From Cephalothrix spiralis (taxonomy: Eukaryota; Nemertea; Palaeonemertea; Archinemertea; Cephalotrichidae): DNA of 12,844 nucleotides. Of the stretch, positions 1 to 8,451 are shown in pieces; the stretch's first letter is position 1, and each line of letters begins with the position of its first letter. The translations under genes were made by a program, and so were the position numbers. The stretch spans positions 1-12,844 of the forward strand of contig JAUCNG010216639.1 of the NCBI GenBank assembly GCA_032353305.1, read 5' to 3'. The notes under the pieces were generated by a model. The model did not search any database. It had not been told where the DNA came from and saw only the letters and a program-made list of their open reading frames with translations.

Positions 1-67
1 TGTCCATTATAGATTTCGGGATTATAGATTATGTCCATTATAGATTTCGGGATTATAGATTTTGTCC
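1..67. repeat. 31-bp tandem repeat, two copies plus a stub
   Basis: The unit at 1-31 is repeated at 32-62 with one difference at its last base, and a third copy starts with TGTCC at 63-67 and then diverges. Each unit itself holds ATTATAGAT twice. The array may extend past position 1. On the minus strand it follows directly after the SINE-like element at 63-670, so it could be that element's repetitive tail. Confidence 0.85.
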
Positions 68-670
68 GTATACCCCCGTAATGTCACGATGGTACCGAGC
101 TCAGTCAAATTTATTGAATGTTGTCGAACTTCCAACGTTCGGCTTCCTCGACCGTTGCGTTATTCATTATAAATCTTGACTGGGAAAGCCATCGACATTA
201 TACTTAGTCGTTCGGAGGGACATCATACATTGTACTTCGACCACCATGACACATATAACAGATATCATAGTAGGTGGAATTCCGAGATGGCTCTGTTCCA
301 TCCACTGTGCACTAGGGCAGGGGTATATATCCTGCAATAATTCGCCCAGATCGCTGGTGTAGACATTGTCTCGACACCGTTGGGTTTCTAAGATTTATTT
401 TTGGGTCTTAAGGATCTATTAGCTAAAGCCAACCTCTTAGGAGCCGCCTACCGGCTACTCTTATACATGCAATATCTTATCGAATAGCCCCCACACCAAG
501 CAGAGACAATTTATTGCATCACAAATGTCTTTGATTTTGTATTTACACATCACAGTCCGGAGCACTGGATGACAGCCTGTATAGATCAGTTGGCGAAAGA
601 AATTGATCGATCTGGGTTCGACCACTCATGAGTCATGCTCTACACACTGAACTAACCGTGCGGTTCTTTG
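63..670 (-). mobile_element. SINE-like element with a tRNA-like head
   Basis: Read on the minus strand, 655-637 (TTAGTTCAGTGTGTAGAGC) closely resembles a Pol III A box with its D-arm context, and 622-613 (GGTCGAACCC) resembles a B box. The spacing between them is about 10 nt shorter than in a true tRNA, so this is a degenerate tRNA-derived head and not a tRNA gene. It is followed by about 550 bp of moderately GC-rich non-coding body and then the 31-bp tandem repeat, which would fit a tail. The total length is long for a SINE, so it may be a composite or include a LINE 3' end. I cannot see target duplications. Confidence 0.5.
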
Positions 671-1121
671 TCACACCCCAAAATTGTGTTAATTCTCAAA
701 AATTTTTAGTCAAAACATAAGGACACTTTCATGCAATTTTAGAAATTTTAAGACAACTGAGACCAACGAGTCTGTGCAGTGATCACTCAATGCATCAAAA
801 TAATTTATTCGGTTCACTTTTTGTTTGAATACGCATACAAACCTTAAAGTAGATTGAGAACTAGTAGGATTTTGCGTTAAATTGAGAACTTGTGGCAGGT
901 CAACATCAGGGTTATTTTGGATAATCGTCCTGTTGAAAGAGATGAAAAGGGTTAATTATACAGTGTGAAATTGGTTTTTGTTGTCTTTTTTAAATGGCTC
1001 GTATTCAGTCATGTGTTACGGTTATCCAATTTATGTGGTAAATAGAAAGACAATTATATGCTCTTAATATGCTGATATATTCCTAGAATTTTAATTTTTG
1101 CGCCACTTACTTTATAACTAT
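671..1121. other. AT-rich non-coding stretch
   Basis: I see no splice-bounded exon, RNA gene or clear repeat here. If the minus-strand gene continues past position 1, this lies in its third intron. Confidence 0.5.
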
Positions 1122-1145
1122 CTTCGTACCAAGTGAGCTAAAAAT
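1122..1145 (+). repeat. Solo 3' terminal fragment of the T repeat family
   Basis: The 24 bases here are identical to 7352-7375, the end of a longer T copy, and contain CTTCGTACCAAGTGAGCTAA. The left half of the terminal hairpin is missing or decayed (CCACTTAC lies upstream), so only the terminal piece remains. Confidence 0.7.
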
Positions 1146-1553
1146 GTCCTTGGCCGAAGTAGTACCTAGCGAGCATTTTTACAGATTTTGCAGTAGCCAA
1201 TTCCACTGTTTTATTTCAATAATCTTTATGAACATTCCGAAAAAACATGTCTGCAAGCGAAGAAATCGATCCAGAAAAATACAAACCTAGAGCGAACTCG
1301 TGCTTCAATTTCTGGTAAATCATCTCCCGTTAGATCATAGTAGATTCTGAGGAAATAAAATATCTAAATTAATTTCTATTAAGTGAAGTATTATAAGTGC
1401 CGGGATATGAATATTTAAAACATTTAGTGTGATTTCAGTCTTCGTAACCCTTGTATATTTCCTTTACAAGCGTATTTTTGAGCTAATATTTTGTAAGTCA
1501 CTATATAATGAACTGTACAATAATGTCACTGATCTCACTTTCAAAACCACTTT
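1146..1553. other. AT-rich non-coding stretch
   Basis: I see nothing recognisable. The small frame at 1429-1641 starts here and runs into the minisatellite; it has no coding character. Confidence 0.5.
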
Positions 1554-1683
1554 CGAGACTATGGTGTCAGGCGGCTTATGTCTGGAAAGTGATGGCGTCG
1601 TTTTCTTCGAGACGGTGGGTCTCGGGATGCTTAGGTCTTGAAAGTGAGGTTCTTGTCTCGACAATGGGTGGTGTCTAGTAGGT
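1554..1683. repeat. Degenerate minisatellite, about 52-bp unit
   Basis: Units begin at 1554 (CGAGACTATGGTGTC), 1608 (CGAGACGGTGGGTCTC) and 1659 (CGACAATGGGTGGTGTC). They share a middle part of the form TTATGTCTGGAAAGTGATGG / TTAGGTCTTGAAAGTGAGG. About 2.5 copies with lengths 54, 51 and a partial. It is locally more GC-rich than its surroundings. Confidence 0.6.
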
Positions 1684-2010
1684 TTTTATGGGGTAACCTG
1701 ACATGATTAGGAATTAATTTTGAGCATAAATCTACGCTCAATGAGAGTTTATGAGAGGGCAATTTCTCCCGTCTATCCCGTTGTATAAAATAAAATAGCT
1801 ATTATTCGAGAAAAATAAATGATTCCTACCCCGAACTCATGGAACTCGCCGATAATTGTTCTTGTGAAATGGAATCAGACTCCTGCAAAATATAAATAAC
1901 AAAACTAAAATTAAATCAATAAATACCATTTAATATAAGGGTACCACGGTCAGCTCTTTTTGGTTTTTCTTAAATAGCTTAAAGATGGGTGATAACTGGA
2001 TAGGACATTG
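1684..2010. other. AT-rich non-coding stretch
   Basis: No gene or clear repeat seen, apart from a weak hairpin GAGCATA-AATC-TACGCTC near 1723-1740. Confidence 0.5.
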
Positions 2011-2286
2011 GTTATCACACTCGTTTCCGTGGGCGTTTCCTTGGAATAAACCCGTTATATTTTTATCGAGGGGCAAATCACTCCCATTTTGGGTGTACAG
2101 TAATAAAAATAAAACTACGCCGATGGGAGTTAAGCTCACTTTTGGATAATTTCTCATTTTACCTAATGTTTATTTTGGATAAGCTATCGTTTAAAACACA
2201 CCACGACACTCTGTGTTCATTTTTAACTTTAAATAACAATAATACTGAATATACCTATTTTGACCTTTAATGACCTCTAACGTCGA
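2011..2286 (+). repeat. R repeat, copy A of a direct duplication
   Basis: This segment is repeated at 2335-2599 with only a handful of substitutions and small indels. Shared blocks include GAGGGGCAAATCACTCCCAT, GGGAGTTAAGCTCACTT and TTTAAAACACACCACGACAC. The internal AAGCTCACTT resembles the hairpin arm at the end of the T family. It ends at ACGTCGA (2280-2286). The frames at 1930-2157, 2191-2400 and 2323-2583 fall in this duplicated non-coding DNA. Confidence 0.9.
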
Positions 2287-2334
2287 TAGGACATTTGCGG
2301 CACCGAGGGCTCTTAATTTCAATTGGTCACCGTG

Positions 2335-2599
2335 GTTATTACACCGTTTCCGTGTGATAAACCCGTTATATATTTTTATCGAGGGGCAAATCACTCCCAT
2401 TTCGGGTGTTCAGTAATAAAAATAAAAATACGCCAATGGGAGTTAAGCTCACTTGGGGATAATTTCTCATTTTACCTAATATTTATTTTGGATAAGCTAT
2501 CGTTTAAAACACACCACGACACTCTGTGTTCATTTTTAACTTTAAATAACAATAATACTGAATATACCTATTTTGACCTTTAATGACCACTAGCGTCGA
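2335..2599 (+). repeat. R repeat, copy B of a direct duplication
   Basis: This is the second, closely similar copy of 2011-2286, offset by 313-324 bp. Unlike copy A, it runs on into GATATTAACTATAGAGAAAA (2600-2619) and the downstream R and P modules, so B looks like the longer parental unit. Confidence 0.9.
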
Positions 2600-3151
2600 A
2601 GATATTAACTATAGAGAAAACGGTAGGTTGCTCAGCATTTCATAAGCAATCTAATAAAACAAATCGCGACTCTCTACGACGATTTGGACATTTTGACCTC
2701 GACCTCCGGGCCCAAGGTCAGAGCTCGGCCCCTTATTGGTATTTCGTTGCAAACTGATCGTGCTATTGTAGCTCATGGTCTAATGAAGCTTCCATATAAG
2801 TTTCAATAAGCTGGGATCAAAACTCTAGAAGATAGATTTGGCGCTAATGTCCTAAAAAATGCCAAAAAATGAGGCCCCTAGCGGCGTAAATATTGAATTT
2901 GGAGAAATCACTACAGAGATTCTATCTTTTATGAGCTATCCATTAAAAAGAAAAAGACTCTCTGACGAATTTTGGACCTTCGTGACCTTGGCATTTAATC
3001 TCTACTAGCGGCGTTAACATGAACTATGGAAAAAAATCCTCATTTAACCTCACGTTTATTTTAAATAAAATATCGTTTAAAAGAAATCGCGACTCTCTGC
3101 GATATTTTTTATTTTCACCATAATACTAAATTGACCTATTTTGACACTTAA
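2600..3151 (+). repeat. Further diverged R modules with an internal P segment
   Basis: Positions 2600-2740 continue copy B (ATCGCGACTCTCTACGACGA, CCCAAGGTCAGAGCTCGGCC) and match 3668-3810. Positions 2741-2872 (the P segment, with CTAATGAAGCTTC and AAGATAGATTTGGC) match 8784-8922. Positions 2881-3029 and 3030-3151 are two more R modules sharing CTAGCGGCGT, ATCGTTTAAAAG and AATCGCGACTCTCTGCGA. All are diverged and none carries an open frame of note. The whole behaves like a modular non-autonomous element. Confidence 0.75.
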
Positions 3152-3663
3152 AGAGTCAGTTTTTGTAAGTATCAGGCAGATTTCAGAATCCTTGATACAA
3201 CATGGTAACGATTCATTCTGAAATTTTTCTACCTAAGTGTTAATACCAGAAAAATCGGAATCTTTTTTTAAAAGTCGATATGACCCCGATTTCCAATTTT
3301 ACAGGGGTACAAAGATGGCCGCCAAAGAATCCAAAAGTGAAAAAATGAGATTTTGACATTTTTGTAGGGCAATGGTGACCTTTTTTTTTATCAAATAAAG
3401 TGTAAAACCATGCATAAATTGAAAGATCTGACATATTTTTGTCATTTGTGGGGAAAAAATTTGATCTCAGATCTACAGCCTAGTCGTAAGAGTGGTCAAA
3501 ATAGGCTAACTTTTAATTTGGCTCTGTGCCATTTGGTTTTTCACTTTTTTTGATAAAAAAGGCCACCATAGCCCTACAAAGTTGTCAACTCTTTGGTAAA
3601 AAATTCCAGAATGGTCGCTCTATGTTGTATCACCCCCTGCCTGACTCTTACAAAAACTGGCTC
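3152..3663. mobile_element. 512-bp inverted-repeat MITE flanked by TTAA duplications
   Basis: TTAA occurs at 3148-3151 and again at 3664-3667. Between them the ends are inverted: GAGTCAGTTTTTGTAAG on the left (from 3153) and, reversed, GAGCCAGTTTTTGTAAG on the right. The arms continue through GGCAG and GATACAACAT and, after a left-side insertion of about 110 bp, through TTGTAGGGCAATGGTGACC (left) against its inverted partner near 3570-3590. The flanks join into an uninterrupted R repeat, so the element inserted into R. TTAA duplication is typical of piggyBac-type elements; no transposase frame is present. Confidence 0.85.
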
Positions 3664-3810
3664 TTAATGACAGCTAGCATCGAAAATATTAACTTCAGCG
3701 AAATCAATTTTTTAGAATATCATAAGCTATCCAAAAAACAAACCGCGAGCCTCTACGATGATTTTGACATCGACCTCTGGACCCAAGGTCATAGCTCGGC
3801 CCCCAATTAA
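3664..3810 (+). repeat. Right half of the R copy split by the TTAA element
   Basis: TTAATGACAGCTAGCATCGA continues exactly where 3151 stops when compared with copy B (TTAATGACCACTAGCGTCGA at 2580-2599). The part up to 3810 (CTCTACGATGATTTTGACAT, CCAAGGTCATAGCTCGGCCC) matches 2650-2735. Confidence 0.8.
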
Positions 3811-3853
3811 AAAATGTTTTTTTCCAAAATAAAAAAAAAAGTTTTTTGCCCCC

Positions 3854-3929
3854 AACCCCACTCAGGGGTTGAGCCAGATCAATTTGGGGGTTAAATTGGT
3901 CAGCCCCAACCCTAGGTGAGAGTGGGTAC
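3854..3929. repeat. Imperfect hairpin, arms of about 30 bp
   Basis: ACTCAGGGGTTGAGCC..ATCAATTT on the left pairs imperfectly with AAATTGGTC..GCCCCAACCC..GTGAGAG on the right, around a GGGGGTT loop. It is GC-rich and borders the R repeat block. Confidence 0.55.
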
Positions 3930-4265
3930 AAAATAAAATAATTTTCAGATTTTTTTGGAATAAACACGTTTTTGGCCCCCTACCAATACCTAGTGGCGGG
4001 GCATAAATCTAAGGGGATCAGCATTTTCCAAGACATTTCCAGAAATATATAGTTTGTGGGGGTCAACTATCAGCCAATATGCTTAACCTCTGGGGGGGGG
4101 GGCACTTTTTGTACATTTCTTAAATCCCTCGCCAATTTTTCCATCCAATTGTGTATGGCAAAAATATTAAATCTGTAAATCACGTCATAGATCATGGTCC
4201 CATAATCCCGAAAGAGCCATGTAAAATAAATACTGATAAACCGGATGGTCCCGATAGACACACGG
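3930..4265. other. Non-coding stretch with a run of eleven G
   Basis: I see no gene. A G11 homopolymer lies at 4092-4102. The part near 3970-4000 (TTTTTGGCCCCC, CTAGTGGCGGGGC) may be another very diverged R/T remnant. Confidence 0.45.
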
Positions 4266-5228
4266 GCACGGTTCACCCGTCGCCATTGAGAGTTAAATGA
4301 AAGAACACGTCGCTGAATTTTTGTCTATACATAGCTGAATGCCTTATCTAAACCTAAGAACGAAAGAGAAAAAAATCGTTGTCAAGGTTTCCCATATACG
4401 CATGCGAAGTTGAGTTGTAGGGTTGCGCATGCGATGATGCGCAAATCACTAAAAAATTCCGCATTCCGGTTTATTATGCATATATGGTTATCGTTCTATT
4501 TTTCCACAATTCATTTATATGGTCTAAAACCAGTCGTTATCGAGTTATTCAAGTTTCAAAATAGACAAATTGGGTCATTTTTTATATGGTCTAAAACCTA
4601 ACGATTTCAGGATATTTAAAAAGTCAAAATTTGCGAATGGAGCCAATTTGAGTAGTAAATAACATGTACGTCTACTTTTGTTTCTAAAAATCATATTTTA
4701 TGCCTATTTCATAGTGATATAAATATTTCGGTGGTAGACCCCGAGGCTTTTAGACCAGTTTTTTAAGATTTTAAGTTTGCTTATTTTTATATCTGGCTTA
4801 TCTCATATTCTAGGGCGTTCAGTTTTATACTGAAAGTTGCGTACCTCATAAATTATTATACTAAAGCTTTTACTCTGATCTTTGAACTAATATTATAATC
4901 TGGGGTTGCTGCACCACACAATAACAATAATTATCCTAATTTGCCAATTTTGACTACTGAATAACTCGATAACGACTGGTTTTAGACTATATTAATGAAT
5001 TGTGGATAGATAGAAACATACCCATAATTAACCGGAATCCGATCTTATTTTAGTGATTTGCGCACGCGCAACCCTTAAACTCAACTGCGTATGCGTATAC
5101 GGGAAACCATGAGAACAATTTTTTTCTCCTTCGTTCTTAGGTTCAGATAAGGCCTTCAGCTATGTATTGGCAAAATTTCAGCGACGTGTTCTTTTGTTTT
5201 ACTTCAAATGGCGACGGGTGAACCGTGC
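4266..5228. mobile_element. Foldback element with inverted arms of about 300 bp
   Basis: The left arm (4266-4574) starts GCACGGTTCACCCGTCGCCA and the right arm (4935-5228) ends in its exact inverse. The arms agree at roughly four bases in five by eye, with matching blocks such as AGAACACGTCGCTGAA, CCTAAGAACGAA, CAAATCACTAAAA and AAACCAGTCGTTATCGAG. The 360-bp centre is AT-rich and has no coding frame. The arms are unusually rich in CpG and CATGCG/CGCATGCG motifs. No convincing target duplication is visible, so the true ends could lie a few bases further out. Its superfamily is unknown; Mutator-like or P-like MITEs have arms of this length. Confidence 0.88.
4516..4599 (+). repeat. Short direct repeat inside the foldback left arm
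   Basis: TATATGGTCTAAAACC occurs at about 4516-4531 and 4581-4596. Only the outer copy has a partner in the right arm (TATAGTCTAAAACC when inverted), so the inner copy was added on the left. Confidence 0.6.
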
Positions 5229-5230
5229 GG

Positions 5231-5264
5231 GGCCTTCAGAAAATCATGGGCCGTTCAGAAAATC
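5231..5264 (+). repeat. 18-bp tandem repeat, two copies
   Basis: GGCCTTCAGAAAATCATG is followed directly by GGCCGTTCAGAAAATC. It abuts the right end of the foldback element. Confidence 0.7.
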
Positions 5265-6014
5265 CCTTTTAGCAAAATAGGTTACTTGAAAATGGGTTGT
5301 CGTCAAGATCCCGATGGTCCCATGGGCGCTACAGGTTGGCCATGTATGTAAAATTGGAGCAAAATGGGTCCTGGGCCTAATGACGTCATGGTTGGCGCAC
5401 AACCCCAATTATGATCTGATATGACTATTGTAGCATCATGATCACTCAAGAAAATACTTTTAGCTACCAAAACTTCAAAAGAATTCTTCGGGAGCTCTGA
5501 CGGCTATTTCTTAAAAAAAGCATGCGTCCTGACAAGATCCGAAATTCCGACAAATATCAATATTTTTGAACCACTTTTTTTAAAATTAAATCAAATAGAT
5601 AATTAGATATACATTAACATCGATATAAAAATGCATTTGCAACATTTAATCACCATTGGGCTCCTTGCGTCCGATATTTTCATCAAATTTTATCATTTTA
5701 GGCGCAAAAATAAAAAAATTTGGGGCCCCCAAGTGCCGGCCTTTAGTCACAGTGACCTACACCCCTGTCTAATTAATAATCCTAAAAAACAAGACCTGCG
5801 TTAAGCTTTTTTTCAAGGTAATTTTGAATTACCCTCGGGCATAGGGTTTTAAATGAAAATATCTAAATTTTTTAACATGGTCCATCCATTTTTCTTATAC
5901 GATTTTTTTCTTTTTCACATGAATCTGATCACTGCCATTTTTAAATAATATAAATAAGCGACATAATTTGATATATCAGGTCACAATGACAGAATAATAT
6001 TTCATATATATTAC
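5265..6014. other. Start of intron 3 of the minus-strand gene
   Basis: This is sequence downstream of the exon 3 donor on the minus strand. It is AT-rich below 6014. A block near 5715-5770 (GGGGCCCCCAAGTGCCGGCC, then GTCACAGTGAC) looks like a repeat remnant. A TGACGTCA palindrome at 5381-5388 is probably chance. I found no fourth exon. Confidence 0.55.
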
Positions 6015-6192
6015 CTCAAACTCATCGTCCATGTAACTAGTCGGGTCAAACGTGTCATCGATTGGCCCTGTCGAAGCTATATAGACGGACCCCTGACAGG
6101 CTAGATAGAGGGCCATCTCCCCATCCATAACACTTCCGGGGGTTAGTGTTGGCAGATACACCCGATTTCGGTTAGCTTTCAAAAACCGGAAC
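6015..6192 (-). CDS. Exon 3: second half of the same domain and an acidic tail
   Basis: The 178-nt exon supplies the last base of Lys169 and residues 170-228, ending on a codon boundary (phase 0). The acceptor is CATTATTCAG (AG at 6194-6193) and the donor is GAG|GTAATA (GT at 6014-6013). The join from exon 2 is in frame and gives a continuous PEP-K-FRFLKA. The visible pattern is FRFLKANRNRVYLPTLTPG (strand and Pro/Thr turn), DGEMALYLACQGSVYI (helix then strand) and an acidic stretch IDDTFDPTSYMDDEFE. In the G2E3/HECT-like proteins I am reminded of, an equivalent tail precedes a Cys/His zinc finger, so a zinc-finger exon would be the expected continuation; I cannot find one in the remaining 6 kb. 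The frame stays open for a few residues past the donor, but that part reads as intron. Confidence 0.83.
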
Positions 6193-7041
6193 CTGAATAA
6201 TGAAAGTACATGGTATCAATTGTCAAATTATACATTTCTGCATCAAAAAGACTTCTCCATATTATGAAATTTTACAGAAGTCTTTTACTGACCTGAATTT
6301 GTGTTAATTGTATATACTGACCAGTAAAGGGTCCACAACATACTTGGGAAAGAAACCAATCTAGATAACTTAAAAGGTATGATTTAAATTTATCAATCAA
6401 ATGCCAATTATTTAATGATATCATTCAATAAAACGTTTTCCCGCGAAAATGGAGTTAAATAATGTAATGTATCTTTATTTGATCCAGTTTGATCTCCTAT
6501 TTGACATACATGTATAATGATTATATACAATAATGTAAAAATATAATTTGTGGTCAAAAAAGAAATTCGGGAGATGAATTGAAGCATAAAGCTATCGAGT
6601 CCTCTCCCTCAAAAATAAATACGATAATGTATATAGGCCTAACCATTACAATAAAAATTCAACACAGGAGCTACGAGCTATAGTCGAGAAGAACACACGA
6701 AAACAGTTTAATTTAAGAACTCAAGATACGTTACAATTATATAATACCCTATTAAAAAAAGTAATGTTAACTAGTTATACAGAGAAAGCATATGGTTAAA
6801 GCTATGTGTTTTAAATTGGTTTTGATTTAGCAATGAGATTCACATAGGACGAGACCTCGTTATAGAATATAAGCTAGATATTTTTGCGCGCCTTCTGACA
6901 CAGACAACGATAATTTACGTTAACGAGCTGAGCAAAGCGAGAATTTTTTTTGAAATATAATAGTTAGAAACGTCATAAAAGGCACATTGAGACAGTAATA
7001 ACAATTTTAAGCACTTTAAAAAATGTCACATTTAATTTTTG
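6193..7041. other. Intron 2, left part
   Basis: AT-rich intron between exons 2 and 3 (the intron runs 8258 to 6193, 2066 nt). I see no gene or RNA in it. Confidence 0.6.
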
Positions 7042-7114
7042 AAATTTATCACATGGACATTTCATTTATCACACGATATCACACGGTTTTTTAATTTATC
7101 ACATTTATCACATC
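7042..7114 (+). repeat. Irregular TTTATCACA repeat
   Basis: TTTATCACA or ATATCACAC recurs about five times between 7046 and 7111, at irregular spacing, directly before the T repeat copy. Confidence 0.6.
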
Positions 7115-7120
7115 AATCTG

Positions 7121-7375
7121 ATCCCTGGAAGATAGATTTGGCCCGAAGGTCCAAAAAATTGCCAAAAAAAAAGGTTTTTGGCCCATAACGCCGGCTCTCT
7201 GATCAAAAACGGTTAAAAATGGATCATGACAATCATGTCAGATACCTCTGTACCAAATTTCAACTTAATAGCTTAATGCTAACTACCAAAACGAGGCGTG
7301 ACATCCATCCAAACAAACAAACACACAACGCGCGATAGCATAAGCTCGGTACTTCGTACCAAGTGAGCTAAAAAT
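7121..7375 (+). mobile_element. T repeat copy with an intact terminal hairpin
   Basis: This matches 8874-9098 along its length, with GATAGATTTGGCCC, GTTTTTGGCCCA, GATACCTCT, ACTACCAAAACGA and GCGTGACA. It ends in CGATAGCATAAGCTC followed by a hairpin: AGCTC (7343-7347) and GGTAC (7348-7352), loop TTC, GTACC (7356-7360), bulge AAGT, GAGCT (7365-7369), then AAAAAT. The end is shared with 1122-1145. A 3' hairpin next to CTAA recalls Helitron ends, but the assignment is open. It is non-coding. Confidence 0.8.
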
Positions 7376-8258
7376 TGTATTCGAAATTAGGGGATTTTTA
7401 TACTGCACATATATTATCTAAAAAACATAACTTTAAACATTATATTTGATTTTTTGTCAAGGCCCACCTCTAAGTATTTTAATTTTTAACTCAAAAATTG
7501 ATATCTGAAAAAATAAGTAGACATACACAATTTTTTGAAACTTGTACCGGGCATGCGCGAACTAATATTTTATTTCAGGGAAAATCATGTACGGTTTTCA
7601 GTACCCCAGATAGTATAGAAATCATGTATGACAATAAAAAAGTAATATTTTAAACTTCATTTTTTGAATTTTGTCCACTTTTTCATGCCAAATCGACCAC
7701 TGTGCCACGCCGTAGAGGATGGACTGGATGGTTCAACAACCTTTCCCCAGACCCCCCCCCCCTCCAGCCTGTTTCGCTAACGCTCGCTCTGTCTCCGGCG
7801 TCACATATCGCGTGATTCGTGAAAGACCTTTTTCTTAAACCGTGCTTCGCTATAATGACAGTTCGTAATTCGTGATTGTATCCCACCCCCATTACCCCAA
7901 TCATAAATTAGAGGCATATGTAAAGAAGAAAACTAAAGGGCCCAATATAGTTACACCAAAAAAAAATTTGTAAGCGGTTCGGAGATTGAATTTACAATTT
8001 CAACAGGTATGAGTTCTATTGCTTAAATAAGATGTGAATCAATTGCCTATAATGCCAGTAAGTCTCTTTACTTCGTGACGGCAGATGTTTATGCCCACCA
8101 TTATGCGAATAGGCATAGAAAAAAGAAAAAATTAAAAAATACAAGTTTGTTGTTAGAAGATTTTTGTTATAATGTCATAGATCGATTAAAGAAGTCATGC
8201 AGGTCAATTTTAGGATCACAATGACTCATGACTACGAATATAAATGTGGCTAGCTTAC
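7376..8258. other. Intron 2, right part, with a GC-richer island
   Basis: Most is AT-rich. Positions 7690-7900 are locally GC-rich with a C11 run at 7752-7762 and ATTCGTGA repeated at about 7815 and 7870. The minus frame at 7683-7904 covers this but reads like low-complexity translation with no splice context. Confidence 0.5.
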
Positions 8259-8451
8259 TTTGGTTCTGGACATGCTCCTAATTTCTCGCCAAACAGATTT
8301 AATATTAGATTCTTAATTTTAGCAGCCGTCATATCTGCCCGAATCTCCACCATGCTGACAATACGGCCAGCAAGACTCAACTTTGTAAGGTCACAAGGTT
8401 TTGTCGACATACCCATATTTAGAAGAATTAGTTCCTTCTTTTTCGATATCA
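8259..8451 (-). CDS. Exon 2: beta-strand/helix segment of a compact domain
   Basis: The 193-nt exon encodes residues 105-168 plus two bases of codon 169. It is preceded by a pyrimidine tract and acceptor (TTTTTCTTTACAG, AG at 8453-8452) and followed by the donor AAA|GTAAGC (GT at 8258-8257). It needs one base from exon 1, which exon 1 supplies, making Val105. The sequence is hydrophobic and well structured: KKELILLNMG (strand), LTKLSLAGRIVSMVEI (strand), then DMTAAKIKNLILNLFGEKL (helix). This is the order expected at the start of a ubiquitin-like fold, although the fold is my inference. Base composition is clearly less AT-rich than the flanking intron. The reverse-strand frame at 8244-8561 is its antisense shadow. 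Similar strand-helix segments occur in G2E3/HECT-like proteins of fish and invertebrates, and I hold that resemblance only tentatively. Confidence 0.82.

Noticed and set aside
600-670. A functional tRNA gene on the minus strand
   Set aside because: The A-to-B box distance is too short and no complete cloverleaf can be drawn; a SINE head explains it better.
1464-1664. Minus-strand frame as exon 4 of the gene
   Set aside because: It is a translation of the minisatellite, with no acceptor in phase 0 and no domain-like sequence.
3526-3810. 94-residue plus-strand frame
   Set aside because: It crosses the boundary of the TTAA element into the R repeat, so it is a chance frame across two unrelated repeats.
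3704-3967. 87-residue minus-strand frame
   Set aside because: It covers R repeat, a hairpin and homopolymer runs, with a low-complexity translation and no splice context.
4070-4276. Minus-strand frame crossing the left end of the foldback element
   Set aside because: It straddles an element boundary and has no coding character.
4244-5321. GATGGTCCC at 4244-4252 and 5313-5321 as a 9-bp target duplication of the foldback element
   Set aside because: The inverted arms do not reach these copies; about 13 and 84 unrelated bases lie between.
5381-5388. TGACGTCA as a cAMP response element
   Set aside because: A single 8-bp palindrome deep in an intron with no supporting context.
7683-7904. 73-residue minus-strand frame in the GC-richer island
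   Set aside because: Composition follows the C11 run and local GC content; no acceptor or donor fits it into the gene.
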